64,000 nucleotides of DNA from Streptomyces globisporus (GTDB lineage: Bacteria; Actinomycetota; Actinomycetes; Streptomycetales; Streptomycetaceae), in assembly GCF_003501885.1 (NCBI RefSeq), contig NZ_QWFA01000003.1, positions 21,414-85,413 of the forward strand. The letters are read 5' to 3'. Below are positions 35,074 to 43,501 of the stretch, in pieces. The position numbers and the translations under genes are program-made. The notes under the pieces were generated by a model. The model was not told where the DNA came from. It did no database searches and saw nothing but the letters and a program-made list of their open reading frames with translations. Numbering within the stretch: position 1 is the first letter of the stretch; each line of letters starts with the position of its first letter.

Positions 35074-36354
35074 TCAGACCGCCGGTTCGCCCTCCGCCTT
35101 CGGCCGGAGCACGCCCCCCGGCGCCCGCCGCAGTGCCCGGATCGCCGGGACGCTCAGCATCACCGCCAGCAGCGCGCACGACATCACCGACGAGAAGATC
35201 AGCACCTCGTTCGCGCCGAACGCGTCCGCCGCCGGGCCCGCCAGGGCGCGGCCCAGGGGGATGACCATGATGGAGCCCGCGACGTCGTACGCCGAGACGC
35301 GGCTCAGGACCGTAAGGGGGATGTGCGACTGGACGCTCGTCGCCCACATCACGCCCCAGAACGCGAAGCCGTAGCCCGCGATCACGTGGGCGATCGCCGT
35401 GGCCGCGAAAGACCATTCCAGGGCCGGGGCCAACGGGTTGAGCGCGAAGCAGAGCATCGCCAGGGCGCCCGCCACCAGAGGGCGGCGAGGGCGGACGCGC
35501 ATGCCGATCAGGCCGCCGATGATCGTGCCAGCGCCGTCCGCCGAGGCGATCCAGCCGTACCCGCTCGCCCCGTGCTGCTCGATCATCAGCGCCGCGCCCA
35601 GCGGCAGCGCCGGGCCGAACACGAACAGGCCGTACACGGACCAGACCGCGATCACGCCCCACAGCCACTGGCGGGACCGGAACTCCTGCCAGCCCGTCGC
35701 CAGCCTGCGCCACATCGGGGCGTCGCCCTCGTCGCGTTCCGTGTGCAGCTTGCGCAGGGGGAGGAGGACGAAGGCGCTGAGCGCGTACGCCGCCGCGATG
35801 ACGATGTACGAGCCCGACACCTGCCAGTACGCGACGAGGATGCCCGCCAGGCCCGGGCCCAGCAGGGTGCTCAGCGCCTCGGAGATCCGCAGCAGCGCGT
35901 TGGCCTTCTGGATGTCCTCCGCGACCCGGGGCACCATGCTCGCCATTCCGGGCTGGAACATCGCCGTCGCGGCCCCGCTCAGCGCCATCAGCCCCATGAT
36001 CTGCCACAGCGGGACGCTGTCGGAGGAGAAGAGCAGAGCGGCCAGCGTGAGCATGGCCAGCATGCGCGCCACGTCCGCGCAGATCATCATCAGCTGCGGC
36101 GTGAACCGGTCGGCCAGCACTCCGCCGAACAGCACCAGCAGAACGATCGGGGTCATCCACGCCGCCAGCGCGTACCCGACGCCGCTCGCACCGTGGCCCG
36201 CCCCCAGCACCGCCGTGGTCAGCGAGACCATCAGCATGCCGTCGGCCAGCAACGACGCGCTGCGGGCCGTGAAGAACAGCCGGAACCGGTGCGACCGCCA
36301 AGGGCTCGGCAGCGTGGACGGCTGCTGCGGGAGGGTCGTGTCGTCAACGCTCAT
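35074..36354 (-). CDS. MFS transporter of the biosynthetic cluster
   Basis: The 426-residue protein has 12 predicted helices of the MFS_3/enterobactin-exporter type: 'HRFRLFFTARSASLLADGML', 'LLVLFGGVLADRFTPQLMM' (motif A) and 'SRVSAYDVAGSIMVIPLGRA'. These are typical metabolite exporters. It lies 1 bp after the condensation-domain gene stop, last in a four-gene minus-strand operon, so export of the cluster product is likely. ATG 36354 chosen, with a binding site inside the preceding stop region. Confidence 0.85.
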   Translation of the reverse strand: MSVDDTTLPQQPSTLPSPWRSHRFRLFFTARSASLLADGMLMVSLTTAVLGAGHGASGVGYALAAWMTPIVLLVLFGGVLADRFTPQLMMICADVARMLAMLTLAALLFSSDSVPLWQIMGLMALSGAATAMFQPGMASMVPRVAEDIQKANALLRISEALSTLLGPGLAGILVAYWQVSGSYIVIAAAYALSAFVLLPLRKLHTERDEGDAPMWRRLATGWQEFRSRQWLWGVIAVWSVYGLFVFGPALPLGAALMIEQHGASGYGWIASADGAGTIIGGLIGMRVRPRRPLVAGALAMLCFALNPLAPALEWSFAATAIAHVIAGYGFAFWGVMWATSVQSHIPLTVLSRVSAYDVAGSIMVIPLGRALAGPAADAFGANEVLIFSSVMSCALLAVMLSVPAIRALRRAPGGVLRPKAEGEPAV

Positions 36355-36355
36355 G

Positions 36356-38122
36356 TCACACCTGCCGGCTTCTGCCGGTCCCTTCATCGATGGTGTTCAG
36401 TCGACGCCACGCGTCGCTCCGGTCCGGCTCGGCGGGCGGGTTCTCGACGAGTACGTAGCGGTGGGGTGCCAGGACCCCTGAACCGGCCGCCGGGATGAGG
36501 GCGGTCAGCGCCCGGTGGGCCTCGGTGGGTGTCAACGAGGTGTCGCCGAGGGCGATGTACGCCGTCAGGCGCGGGTCCGCGCCGGCCGCCTCGGTCACCT
36601 GCACCCGCACCGGCAGTCCGCCCACCGCCCGGCCGAGGGTGTCGCGCACCGCGTCGGGCGAGACCCAGCAGCCGTCGACCCGGTGCCAGTCGGGTCCGCG
36701 TTCGGCGGGACGTACTCCCGTCACCTCGGCCAGCGCCTCCATCGGCACGTCCCCGGCGGCGGCCGCTTCCAGGAGCAGGACCAGCCCGGAGAGGAACCCC
36801 TCCGCCTCCTCGGGGGTGAACACCGAAGGGGCGGCCCACAGGGAGATGTGGAGCTGAGGTGCCGTCCGGTACGTGAAGGCGAGCAGCCGGGTCGGCAGCG
36901 TCTGGGGCGGCCCCCAGGTCAGCTCCGGCCCGGCGTCGGCGCCGTCCTGCGCGTCGGTGCCCAGGAGCGGGGCGGGCAGGGCGCTCACGTCGTTGAACAC
37001 CACGTCCCGGCCGAAGTGGCTGCCGCGCTCGGCGGTGACCCGGTCGATCATCTCCCACAGCCGTACGGAGTCGAACCGGCTGTGCCGGTAGGCGTCGAGC
37101 ACCGCGCCCCACGTCCGGGCGACCAGGGCGTCGAACGTCGGCACCCGGACGTCGAGGTGGAGCAGCGCGTCCTGGGACGTGGTGGTCACCGAACGGGCGA
37201 CCCGGGCGTGGAACCGGTTGGCGCTCGGGACGGCGGTGACACAGCTGTCCTGGCCCGCCCGGTGGGCCACCAGGGCGCACCAGGCGGCCATCAGCACGGT
37301 GGCCTCGGGGTGCCCGGTGCGGCGGGCCGCCCCGGCGAGCGCCCCGGCGCCCCGGCGCGAGCGGAGCGTCAGCTGCCGGGCCTCCTCCTCGATGCCCGGC
37401 CTCCTGCCGCGCGGCTCCGCGAACATCTCCTGCGGCCCGGTGCGGAGGATCCGCTCCCAGTACCGCAGGGAAGCCTCCGACTTCCGCAGCCCGGCCGGGG
37501 ACGCCTCCACGGCGGCCAGGTCGACCGGGGGCAGGGACGTGAGCCCCGGCAGCTCCTTGCCCGCCAGCAGTTCGGCGAACTCCTCGCGCAGGATGGCCAT
37601 CGCGCTGGCGTCCGCCACCGCGTGGCTGAACGCCAGTGCCACGTAGGCCGGTTGTCCGGCCACGGTGAGCAGGGTGATCCGCAGCGGGAACTCCCGCTCC
37701 AGGGCGAAGCGCCCGGCCCGGGCCGCCCGCGCCACCGACTCCGCGTACCCCGCCGGATCAGCGGGGAGTTCGGCATGGTCGAGGACGGTCACCGCGAACG
37801 TGCCCTCCGCCGCCACGACCTGGTCGGCCGGTGCGGCCCCCGGCGGGTGCGGGAAGGTGGTGCGCAGCCCCTCGTGCCGCACGGCCAGGGCGCGCAGGGC
37901 GTCGGTGACGGCCTCCGAGGTGGTGCCTTCGGGGACCGGCCACACATCGTGGATGTTGATGTGGGTGGGGTCGTCCCGCAGGATGCAGCGGATCATGTTG
38001 GCCTGGCCCATGGTGAGAGGGCCCCGGCGCTCGTCACCGCCGGCGTAGGCGACGGTGACCGTGGTCGTGGTGAGGGGCTGGGGATTCCGGTGCATGGTGT
38101 CCTTGCCGACGGCGGGGGTCAT
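36356..38122 (-). CDS. Free-standing NRPS condensation-domain protein
   Basis: The 588-residue protein reads as a single condensation-type domain: 'PLTMGQANMIRCILRD' (C1-like), 'VRHEGLRTTFPHP' (C2-like), 'ALAFSHAVADASAM' (C3). The C3 motif is SHxxxDA in place of HHxxxDG, keeping the catalytic second His167 and Asp171. A ~110-residue C-terminal extension ends in 'HRYVLVENPPAEP', resembling the end of an adenylation C-subdomain. No carrier or adenylation core is present. It should use aminoacyl-carrier protein or another acyl donor. Overlaps the DUF6271-like stop by 4 bp. Confidence 0.75.
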   Translation of the reverse strand: MTPAVGKDTMHRNPQPLTTTTVTVAYAGGDERRGPLTMGQANMIRCILRDDPTHINIHDVWPVPEGTTSEAVTDALRALAVRHEGLRTTFPHPPGAAPADQVVAAEGTFAVTVLDHAELPADPAGYAESVARAARAGRFALEREFPLRITLLTVAGQPAYVALAFSHAVADASAMAILREEFAELLAGKELPGLTSLPPVDLAAVEASPAGLRKSEASLRYWERILRTGPQEMFAEPRGRRPGIEEEARQLTLRSRRGAGALAGAARRTGHPEATVLMAAWCALVAHRAGQDSCVTAVPSANRFHARVARSVTTTSQDALLHLDVRVPTFDALVARTWGAVLDAYRHSRFDSVRLWEMIDRVTAERGSHFGRDVVFNDVSALPAPLLGTDAQDGADAGPELTWGPPQTLPTRLLAFTYRTAPQLHISLWAAPSVFTPEEAEGFLSGLVLLLEAAAAGDVPMEALAEVTGVRPAERGPDWHRVDGCWVSPDAVRDTLGRAVGGLPVRVQVTEAAGADPRLTAYIALGDTSLTPTEAHRALTALIPAAGSGVLAPHRYVLVENPPAEPDRSDAWRRLNTIDEGTGRSRQV

Positions 38123-39429
38123 CGGGTCACGGCCAGGCCCGCTTCGGCGCTCGCACCGGTCAGGGCCTCCCAGTGGTCCATCAGGTGGGCGAAGTCGGCC
38201 ATGTCGTCACGGGCCTCGTCCAGGAGGCGGGAGCGGCCGTCCGTGAGCGTGTCCGCGACCGTCGTGTAGCGGCCGCCGAGCCGGCCGTACGCCTGGTTGA
38301 TGACGTCCAGGCGGCGGGTCACGTCCGTACGGTCGAGGTCCACGCTGTCTTTGACGAAGCCGGCCACCACGGACGCCCGGATGCGGCCCTCCGCGTCGAG
38401 CAGCGCGTCACCGGCCGCCGTCGTCCTCGCGTACACCGTGTTCAGATGCGCCTTCGCCAGAAGGAACTTCGCGAACCGGACCTGGTACGCCAGGAACCCG
38501 GCGTCCGTACGCCGCTCCTCCGTATGGAAGTTCACGATGTGCCGGTTGTGCTGGAGGCCGGGCAACCGGGCGTCGTGGGTGAGGTGGAGCAGGAAGTAGT
38601 CGGTGCCGATGGTGTCCGTGGCGGGCGGCATCGGCACCCGGCGGTAGACCTCGCGGTCCAGCGCCACGTTGCACATGTCCACGCGCATCGGGCTGATCGG
38701 GGCGAGCGTGGCGTGGTCGCCGTCGAACGTCCCGTTCCCCGCGCCCCGGAACGACGCGTCGATCAGGTGGTTGCGCCAGATCTCCGGGGAGCCCTCGGGC
38801 AGCGACAGGCCGACCAGTTCGCCGTACGTGTCCGGGTCGAGGTCGCGGATCTCCGCGACGTCCACCGACATCTCGCCCACGAACGAGCCGCCCGCGACCG
38901 CCACCCGGCGGTCGCCCGAGCCCGGTGGCAGCTTGCTCCTCGTCGCCGACTCCCTCACTTCGTCCGCCCGTTGGCCCAGGTAGGTGAGTTCCTGGTGGAG
39001 GGGGAAGACCGGCTCGCCGTCGACGTGCTGGTAGCGGCTGTCGGAGTCCCGGCGGTGGACGGACGTGCAGCCCAGGGCCTGGGCGATGAGGAACGCCCGG
39101 TTGGTGCAGGCCCCGTAGGAAACGGAGGACGGCAGCATCAGATCCAGCAGTCGGTCCGGTCGGGCCGCGCCGGACCGGACCGTCACCTCGCGCAGGAAAG
39201 CCCGCTGCTCGTCCTCGTCGAGGTGGTGGACGGTCACCCCGGGCGACGCCGGTAGCGCGGCCACCGCCTGCCGGTGCTCGGCGAGCACCTGCGCGGGGGA
39301 GGAGTCGAGGATCAGGAGGTGAACCTCGACGCCGAACTCCCTTGCCCCGTACGTTGCTTCCTCGCCGATCGCCGCAATCGTGCCGGTGCACGCCCGGTGC
39401 GTGGGCAGGGTCAGGCAGACGCGGCGCAC
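38119..39429 (-). CDS. DUF6271-like protein with glycosyltransferase-A features
   Basis: The 436-residue protein starts 'VCLTLPTHRACTGTIAAIGE' and 'EVHLLILDSS', like the nucleotide-binding strands of GT-A enzymes. It has a D128-S-D130 motif in 'SVHRRDSDSRYQ', equivalent in place to a DxD motif. It resembles DUF6271 proteins found in actinobacterial biosynthetic clusters. Whether it transfers a sugar or another group is unknown. It overlaps the PhyH gene by 19 bp and the condensation gene by 4 bp, firmly within the operon. Confidence 0.6.
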   Translation of the reverse strand: MRRVCLTLPTHRACTGTIAAIGEEATYGAREFGVEVHLLILDSSPAQVLAEHRQAVAALPASPGVTVHHLDEDEQRAFLREVTVRSGAARPDRLLDLMLPSSVSYGACTNRAFLIAQALGCTSVHRRDSDSRYQHVDGEPVFPLHQELTYLGQRADEVRESATRSKLPPGSGDRRVAVAGGSFVGEMSVDVAEIRDLDPDTYGELVGLSLPEGSPEIWRNHLIDASFRGAGNGTFDGDHATLAPISPMRVDMCNVALDREVYRRVPMPPATDTIGTDYFLLHLTHDARLPGLQHNRHIVNFHTEERRTDAGFLAYQVRFAKFLLAKAHLNTVYARTTAAGDALLDAEGRIRASVVAGFVKDSVDLDRTDVTRRLDVINQAYGRLGGRYTTVADTLTDGRSRLLDEARDDMADFAHLMDHWEALTGASAEAGLAVTR

Positions 39430-40517
39430 GAGGGCTCCCCGCTCCGCACGGCGGGTGCGGTGCTCCCGGCATCCTCGACCGGGTCCTGCCAGGAGGCCAG
39501 CCCCAGCAGCCGGCTGCCCAGCGGGTTCAGCTCGGCCGTCGGGTAGCGCTTGGACTCGTGCAGCACCGGGTCTCCGACCAGGGTGCGGTTCCAGCGCGGG
39601 GTGCGCAGATGGCGCCAGGACTCCACCCGGGACGTGCGCAGCCGCTCGTGCTCCTCCAGGGCGGGCATCATCGACAGGTACTGCACGGCCCGCACCCCGT
39701 TCTCGGAGAGGTTGCGGGCCACCCCGTGGGCCAGCAGACCGTTCCAGATCAGCAGGTCACCGGGGCGCAGATCCGGTCGTACGACAGGGAGTTCGTCCCG
39801 GTCGATGGCCGGGCGCAACGGATCCCGGTCCGCGGGCTGGGCGACCTTCCAGGCGTCGAACTGCCGGAACAGCTCCGGGCAGCACTGGAAACCACCCGTC
39901 TCCGGCCGGGTGTCGTTGAGCGCGATGATGCCCTGCACCCGCTGCGGCGGCACCGCGAGCGTGGTGTCGATGTCCCAGTGCAGCTCGATGTCGAAGCCCC
40001 GGTCCGTCGCCTCGATCAGCGCGCGGTCGCGGTTGCCCCGGTTGGGCGGGTTGAGGTTGAGCCGGTCCAGGGTGACCCACAGCTCCTCGCAGTCCCACAC
40101 GTCGACGAAGGCGTCGTACACCCGCTGCGACTGCCGGTTGTCCCAGAGGAGTTGGTGGTGGTACGCCTCCACGAAGCCGTAGATGTGCAGTTGCTGGTCC
40201 AGCTCGGAGCGCAGCGGCCGGTCCTCGTACCAGCTCTCCGGACGATCCGGGTCCAGGCCCTGGAACTCCCAGGTGAAGTCGAGCAGTCGGCGGGCCGTCG
40301 CCGCCGGTATCGCCTCGCGGACGATGACGTAGCCGTACGTCTGCCAGTGGGCGAAGTCCTCCTCGGACAGCACCCGGAGCGGACGCGACTTTTCGAGTTC
40401 CCGCAGGGCTGTCTGTGCGAGGTAGGCCTCGCCGTCCGCGCTGAAGTACGGGATGTCCGAGGCCGCGCGGTGCAGGCGGGGCCGGCGGCGGGGGGTGGGG
40501 GTCGTCATGAGGTTCAT
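39411..40517 (-). CDS. PhyH-family Fe(II)/2-oxoglutarate dioxygenase
   Basis: The 368-residue protein has the phytanoyl-CoA-dioxygenase layout: N-terminal 'FAHWQTYGYVIVREAIP', iron ligands His180-x-Asp182 in 'DIELHWDIDTT' and distal His264 in 'LLAHGVARN', with a 2-oxoglutarate-binding Arg just after. It would hydroxylate or desaturate a cluster intermediate, perhaps carrier-bound. ATG 40517 chosen with GGAGAAG upstream; an upstream frame to 40622 is unlikely. First gene of the minus-strand operon. Confidence 0.8.
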   Translation of the reverse strand: MNLMTTPTPRRRPRLHRAASDIPYFSADGEAYLAQTALRELEKSRPLRVLSEEDFAHWQTYGYVIVREAIPAATARRLLDFTWEFQGLDPDRPESWYEDRPLRSELDQQLHIYGFVEAYHHQLLWDNRQSQRVYDAFVDVWDCEELWVTLDRLNLNPPNRGNRDRALIEATDRGFDIELHWDIDTTLAVPPQRVQGIIALNDTRPETGGFQCCPELFRQFDAWKVAQPADRDPLRPAIDRDELPVVRPDLRPGDLLIWNGLLAHGVARNLSENGVRAVQYLSMMPALEEHERLRTSRVESWRHLRTPRWNRTLVGDPVLHESKRYPTAELNPLGSRLLGLASWQDPVEDAGSTAPAVRSGEPSCAASA

Positions 40518-40838
40518 GGCAGGTTCTTCTCCTCGGCCGGCCGCGTGGCGACCCCGGGGGAGCGGGGTCGCCACGGTCGGCGGGACGGATGGCAGTGCCG
40601 TGGTGCGAGGAGCCGTGACCACGTCGATCAGCAGGATTGGTCCAGACCGCCCGGACTGTCAAGTGCCGCGTACATATGGGGATATGGCATGCCGACCTAT
40701 GCCCGTTGGCCATGGAACCGATACCTGCCGTTCGGTATCTTTGGTCTAGACAACAGGCGAGCGGCGGGCCTAGTGTCCAAGGGTGTGGTCGGGTTCGTGA
40801 CGACCTGTCAACCCGCTTTTCCAGAAAGACGCGGTTCC
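40518..40838. promoter_or_regulatory. Divergent promoter region of the biosynthetic cluster
   Basis: This 321-bp gap separates the PhyH start from the ligase start and must hold both promoters. It has an unusually A/T-rich core with CATATGGGGATATGG and an inverted repeat GATACC-N8-GGTATC at 40720-40739. The repeat is a candidate operator for a cluster regulator not seen in the window. Confidence 0.45.
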
Positions 40839-41699
40839 ATGAACACACCCAGCATCACCGCCCTGCCGGACATCGAGCTGAAGAGCCCCGGCGCCGGGCT
40901 GATCACGCTGGACCCGGTCCGCACCGCCCTGCTGCGGGGCCTGGACGACCTGCTGACCGGTCTGGCCGCGCAGCTCTCCGCCCCCGAGGTCGTCGGGCCG
41001 CCCCTGCTCTCCGCCGACGGGCTGGCGCGGCTGGACTTCTTCCGCAACTTCCCTCATCTCGGCGTATCCGCAGGCCGGTTCGGCCCGGACGCGCTCGACG
41101 GGCTGGCCTCCGGCGGCTCGCCCCAGGATCTCCCGCTCCATCCGACCGGCCATGTGCTGCCGTCCGCGACCTGCTACGGCCTGCTGCTCTCCCTGGAGGG
41201 CGAGGACGTCCGCGAGAACGGGCTGCGGCTCTCGGCGGTCGGCCGCTGCTTCCGCAACGAGACCCACTACGACGGCCTGCGCCGCCTGTGGGGGTTCCAT
41301 ATGCGTGAGGTGCTCTACCTCGGCACCAAGGAAGGGGCCACCGAACACCAGGCGTGTGGCGGTGAGTTCGTCCAGGAGGTGGCCGGACGGCTCGGGCTGA
41401 CCCTGACTCGGGCGGCGGCCGACGACCCGTTCTACGACAACGGGGGGTCCCGGGCCCGCCTGATGGCACTGGATCCGGTCAAGTACGAGTACAGCGCCCC
41501 CGACGGCACGGCCATCGCCTCCGTCAACCGGCACCGCAACTTCTTCGGTGAGCGGCTCGGCATCCGGGCCGGCTCGCACGGGCCGGCATACAGCTCCTGC
41601 GTCGCCTTCGGCGTCGAGCGCTGGGTGCACGCGATGATCCTCGCCCACGGCACGGCCGAGCAGGCGTTGGAGCGGCTCCGGAACGTGACCGGATCCTGA
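40839..41699 (+). CDS. Amino acid:[carrier protein] ligase, class II aaRS-like
   Basis: The 286-residue protein is a stripped-down seryl-tRNA-synthetase-like catalytic core without a tRNA-binding arm. Motif 2 reads 'GRCFRNETHYDGLRRLWGFH' followed by 'MREVLYLG', and motif 3 'CVAFGVERWVHAMI'. Three probable zinc ligands are Cys112 (PSATC), Glu157 (MRE) and Cys254 (SSC), in the pattern known for enzymes that load Gly or Ala onto a carrier protein. The next gene is a carrier protein, the expected substrate. It converts free amino acid plus ATP to a carrier thioester. Confidence 0.85.
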   Translation: MNTPSITALPDIELKSPGAGLITLDPVRTALLRGLDDLLTGLAAQLSAPEVVGPPLLSADGLARLDFFRNFPHLGVSAGRFGPDALDGLASGGSPQDLPLHPTGHVLPSATCYGLLLSLEGEDVRENGLRLSAVGRCFRNETHYDGLRRLWGFHMREVLYLGTKEGATEHQACGGEFVQEVAGRLGLTLTRAAADDPFYDNGGSRARLMALDPVKYEYSAPDGTAIASVNRHRNFFGERLGIRAGSHGPAYSSCVAFGVERWVHAMILAHGTAEQALERLRNVTGS

Positions 41700-41758
41700 C
41701 GTCCCCCCGGCCGCCGGAACGGTTCGGTCACCAGAACAGCAAGAGGAGCGTTTCCCCC

Positions 41759-42010
41759 ATGGACCAGGTCTCAGCGTGGCTCCACGAGAAGAACCCCGGC
41801 CTCGACGGCCCGATCGGCGTGGACGAGGACCTCATCGAAGCCCGCCTCATCGACTCGATGGACTTCCTGGAGTTCATCGATCTCCTGGAGGAGATCTCGG
41901 GCAGCAGCATCGATCTGCAAGAGGTCACCATCGACGACTTCCGCACCCTGGCCCGCGTCAAGGAGCGCTTCCTCGACCCCGCCGACCACGCGGAGGTCCC
42001 GGCCGGGTGA
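41759..42010 (+). CDS. Free-standing aminoacyl carrier protein
   Basis: The 83-residue acidic protein has the carrier-protein helix bundle with the phosphopantetheine Ser33 in 'ARLIDSMDFLEFIDLLEEI'. It lies between the ligase and the PPTase, the enzymes that should load and activate it. GAGGAG precedes the ATG. Its stop overlaps the PPTase start by 4 bp. It probably carries an amino acid for the condensation-domain protein. Confidence 0.85.
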   Translation: MDQVSAWLHEKNPGLDGPIGVDEDLIEARLIDSMDFLEFIDLLEEISGSSIDLQEVTIDDFRTLARVKERFLDPADHAEVPAG

Positions 42011-42660
42011 GTTCAGATCCCGGCGGGGTGGGCGCGGCCGCCGTCGCGTGCGTTGCCACCACCGCCGAGGTGCTGGCCCACCCGGAGCTGGACGAGCGCC
42101 TGCTCGCCCCGTGGGAGCGGCGCCGGCTCGCAGGCATCCGGGTCCCCGCCCGGCGCGACGACGTGGTGGCGGCCCGGCTGCTGCTGCGGCTGTGCGCCTC
42201 CCGGGTCACCGGGCTGCCGCCCCGGGACGTCACTCCGGCCCAGCGCTGCCCCGGGTGCGGGCGGGACGGGCACGGCCGTCCGTACCTTTCGGACCGTCCC
42301 GGGCTCGGCGCCAGTTTCAGCCATGCCGACGGTCTGGCCGCGGCGGTGGTCGGGCCGGGCCCGGTCGGTATCGATGTGGAGCCCCTGACGCGTCGGCCGG
42401 GGCCCGCCTCCGTACTGAGGCGGCTGCTGCCGCACGACGAGGTGGACGCCGCCTGCGCCGAGCCGGATCCCGGTCCGGCGCTGCTGCGGTTGTGGGTCCG
42501 GCGGGAGGCGCTGTTCAAGGCCGGGCGGGACGACGTCCCGCTGACCGTGTGGACGGACCGGTTCCGCGCGGCCGTGGTGGCCCTCGCCGGAGCGGACGGA
42601 GTCGCCGGGGCCCCCGTGCCGTCGCTCAGCCTCGGTCAGGCTCCGCCGTCAGGTCGATGA
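42007..42660 (+). CDS. Sfp-type 4'-phosphopantetheinyl transferase
   Basis: The 217-residue protein has the Sfp motifs: 'GASFSHADGLAAAVVGPGP', 'VGIDVEPLTRR' (metal-binding Asp/Glu) and 'LWVRREALFKAG' (WxxKEAxxK with Arg for the first Lys). It transfers phosphopantetheine from CoA to carrier-protein serine. GTG 42007 overlaps the carrier gene by 4 bp. A Cys cluster ('CPGCGRDG') is common in actinobacterial members. Its 3' end overlaps the convergent KstR-like gene by 35 bp. Confidence 0.85.
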   Translation: MSSDPGGVGAAAVACVATTAEVLAHPELDERLLAPWERRRLAGIRVPARRDDVVAARLLLRLCASRVTGLPPRDVTPAQRCPGCGRDGHGRPYLSDRPGLGASFSHADGLAAAVVGPGPVGIDVEPLTRRPGPASVLRRLLPHDEVDAACAEPDPGPALLRLWVRREALFKAGRDDVPLTVWTDRFRAAVVALAGADGVAGAPVPSLSLGQAPPSGR

Positions 42661-43237
42661 GGCGGCAGACCGTCTCGATGTCGATCTTCACCTGGGCGAT
42701 CGACGCCCGCCCCGACAGCCAGGTGATCAGCGCCGAGTGCCAGGTGTGCTCGATCACCCGGACCGCCGAGAGCTGTTCCGGGGTCGGGTGCTCCAGGCCC
42801 ATCGCGTCCAGGATGATCGCCGTGGTGAGCCGGGAGACGGTGTCCACCTCGGGGCTCACACTGCGGTCGGCGAAGGTGAGGGCGCGGACCATGGCGTCCG
42901 CGAGGTGCGGTTCGCGCTGGAGGGCGCGAAAGGCGCGCATCAGCGTCTCGGCCACCCGCTGGGCCGCGTCCTCGCCGGCCGGCGGGCGCTTGCGGAGCGT
43001 GGTGTGCAGGTGCTGGAGCTGGTCCTGCATGGTCGCGACCAGCAGATGGATCTTGGACGGGAAGTAGCGGTAGAGCGTGCCCAGGGCGACTCCGGCGGCC
43101 TCGGCCACCTCCCGCATCTGCACCGCCTCGAACCCGCCGCGGCTGGCCAGCTGGGCGCTGGCGTGCAGGATGCGGCGGCGACGGGCCTCCTGGCGCTCGG
43201 TCAGCGCAGGCGCTGCCGGTCTGGCGTCCGCGGTCAT
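42626..43237 (-). CDS. kstR: KstR-like TetR-family repressor of sterol catabolism
   Basis: The 203-residue protein has a TetR helix-turn-helix 'QMREVAEAAGVALGTLYRYF' preceded by 'RRRRILHASAQLASRGGFEA', closely resembling mycobacterial KstR throughout, including 'PHLADAMVRALTFADRSV', 'SEVDTVSRLTT' and 'WHSALITWLSGRAS'. KstR binds TnnAACnnGTTnnA and is released by sterol-derived CoA ligands. Two such sites precede this gene, implying autoregulation. Start ATG 43237 with GGGGA upstream. Identification rests on visible sequence similarity and the matching operators. Confidence 0.8.
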   Translation of the reverse strand: MTADARPAAPALTERQEARRRRILHASAQLASRGGFEAVQMREVAEAAGVALGTLYRYFPSKIHLLVATMQDQLQHLHTTLRKRPPAGEDAAQRVAETLMRAFRALQREPHLADAMVRALTFADRSVSPEVDTVSRLTTAIILDAMGLEHPTPEQLSAVRVIEHTWHSALITWLSGRASIAQVKIDIETVCRLIDLTAEPDRG

Positions 43238-43412
43238 GCTGTCCCCGTTCCACGATCCACGATCCATGGCTTGATCCACCCGAACGGGCGAAGCGGGCCG
43301 TCCGGGCGCGCACAGCATGCCAGGGGCGTCCGTGGTGGCGCGAATCACCTGATCCGGCCGTTCCACCGACGCTACCTGCCGGTAGATTCGATGCACGTCG
43401 AGCGATCAAGTA

Positions 43413-43426
43413 TGAAACTTGTTCAG
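43413..43426. promoter_or_regulatory. KstR-type operator, copy 1, upstream of kstR-like gene
   Basis: TGAAACTTGTTCAG fits TnnAACnnGTTnnA with one mismatch (final G). It is 21 bp from a second copy, a phase of two helical turns. Confidence 0.6.
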
Positions 43427-43433
43427 CCAAGTC

Positions 43434-43447
43434 TGAAACTTGTTCTA
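43434..43447. promoter_or_regulatory. KstR-type operator, copy 2
   Basis: TGAAACTTGTTCTA matches TnnAACnnGTTnnA exactly. It lies 55 bp upstream of the GT4 start and about 197 bp upstream of the repressor start, so it may affect both divergent units. Confidence 0.7.
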
Positions 43448-43501
43448 GATTAGCGCGACCGGTTACGCTCCGGCGAACACGCAGTCAGAAGGGGGCCGAG
43501 T

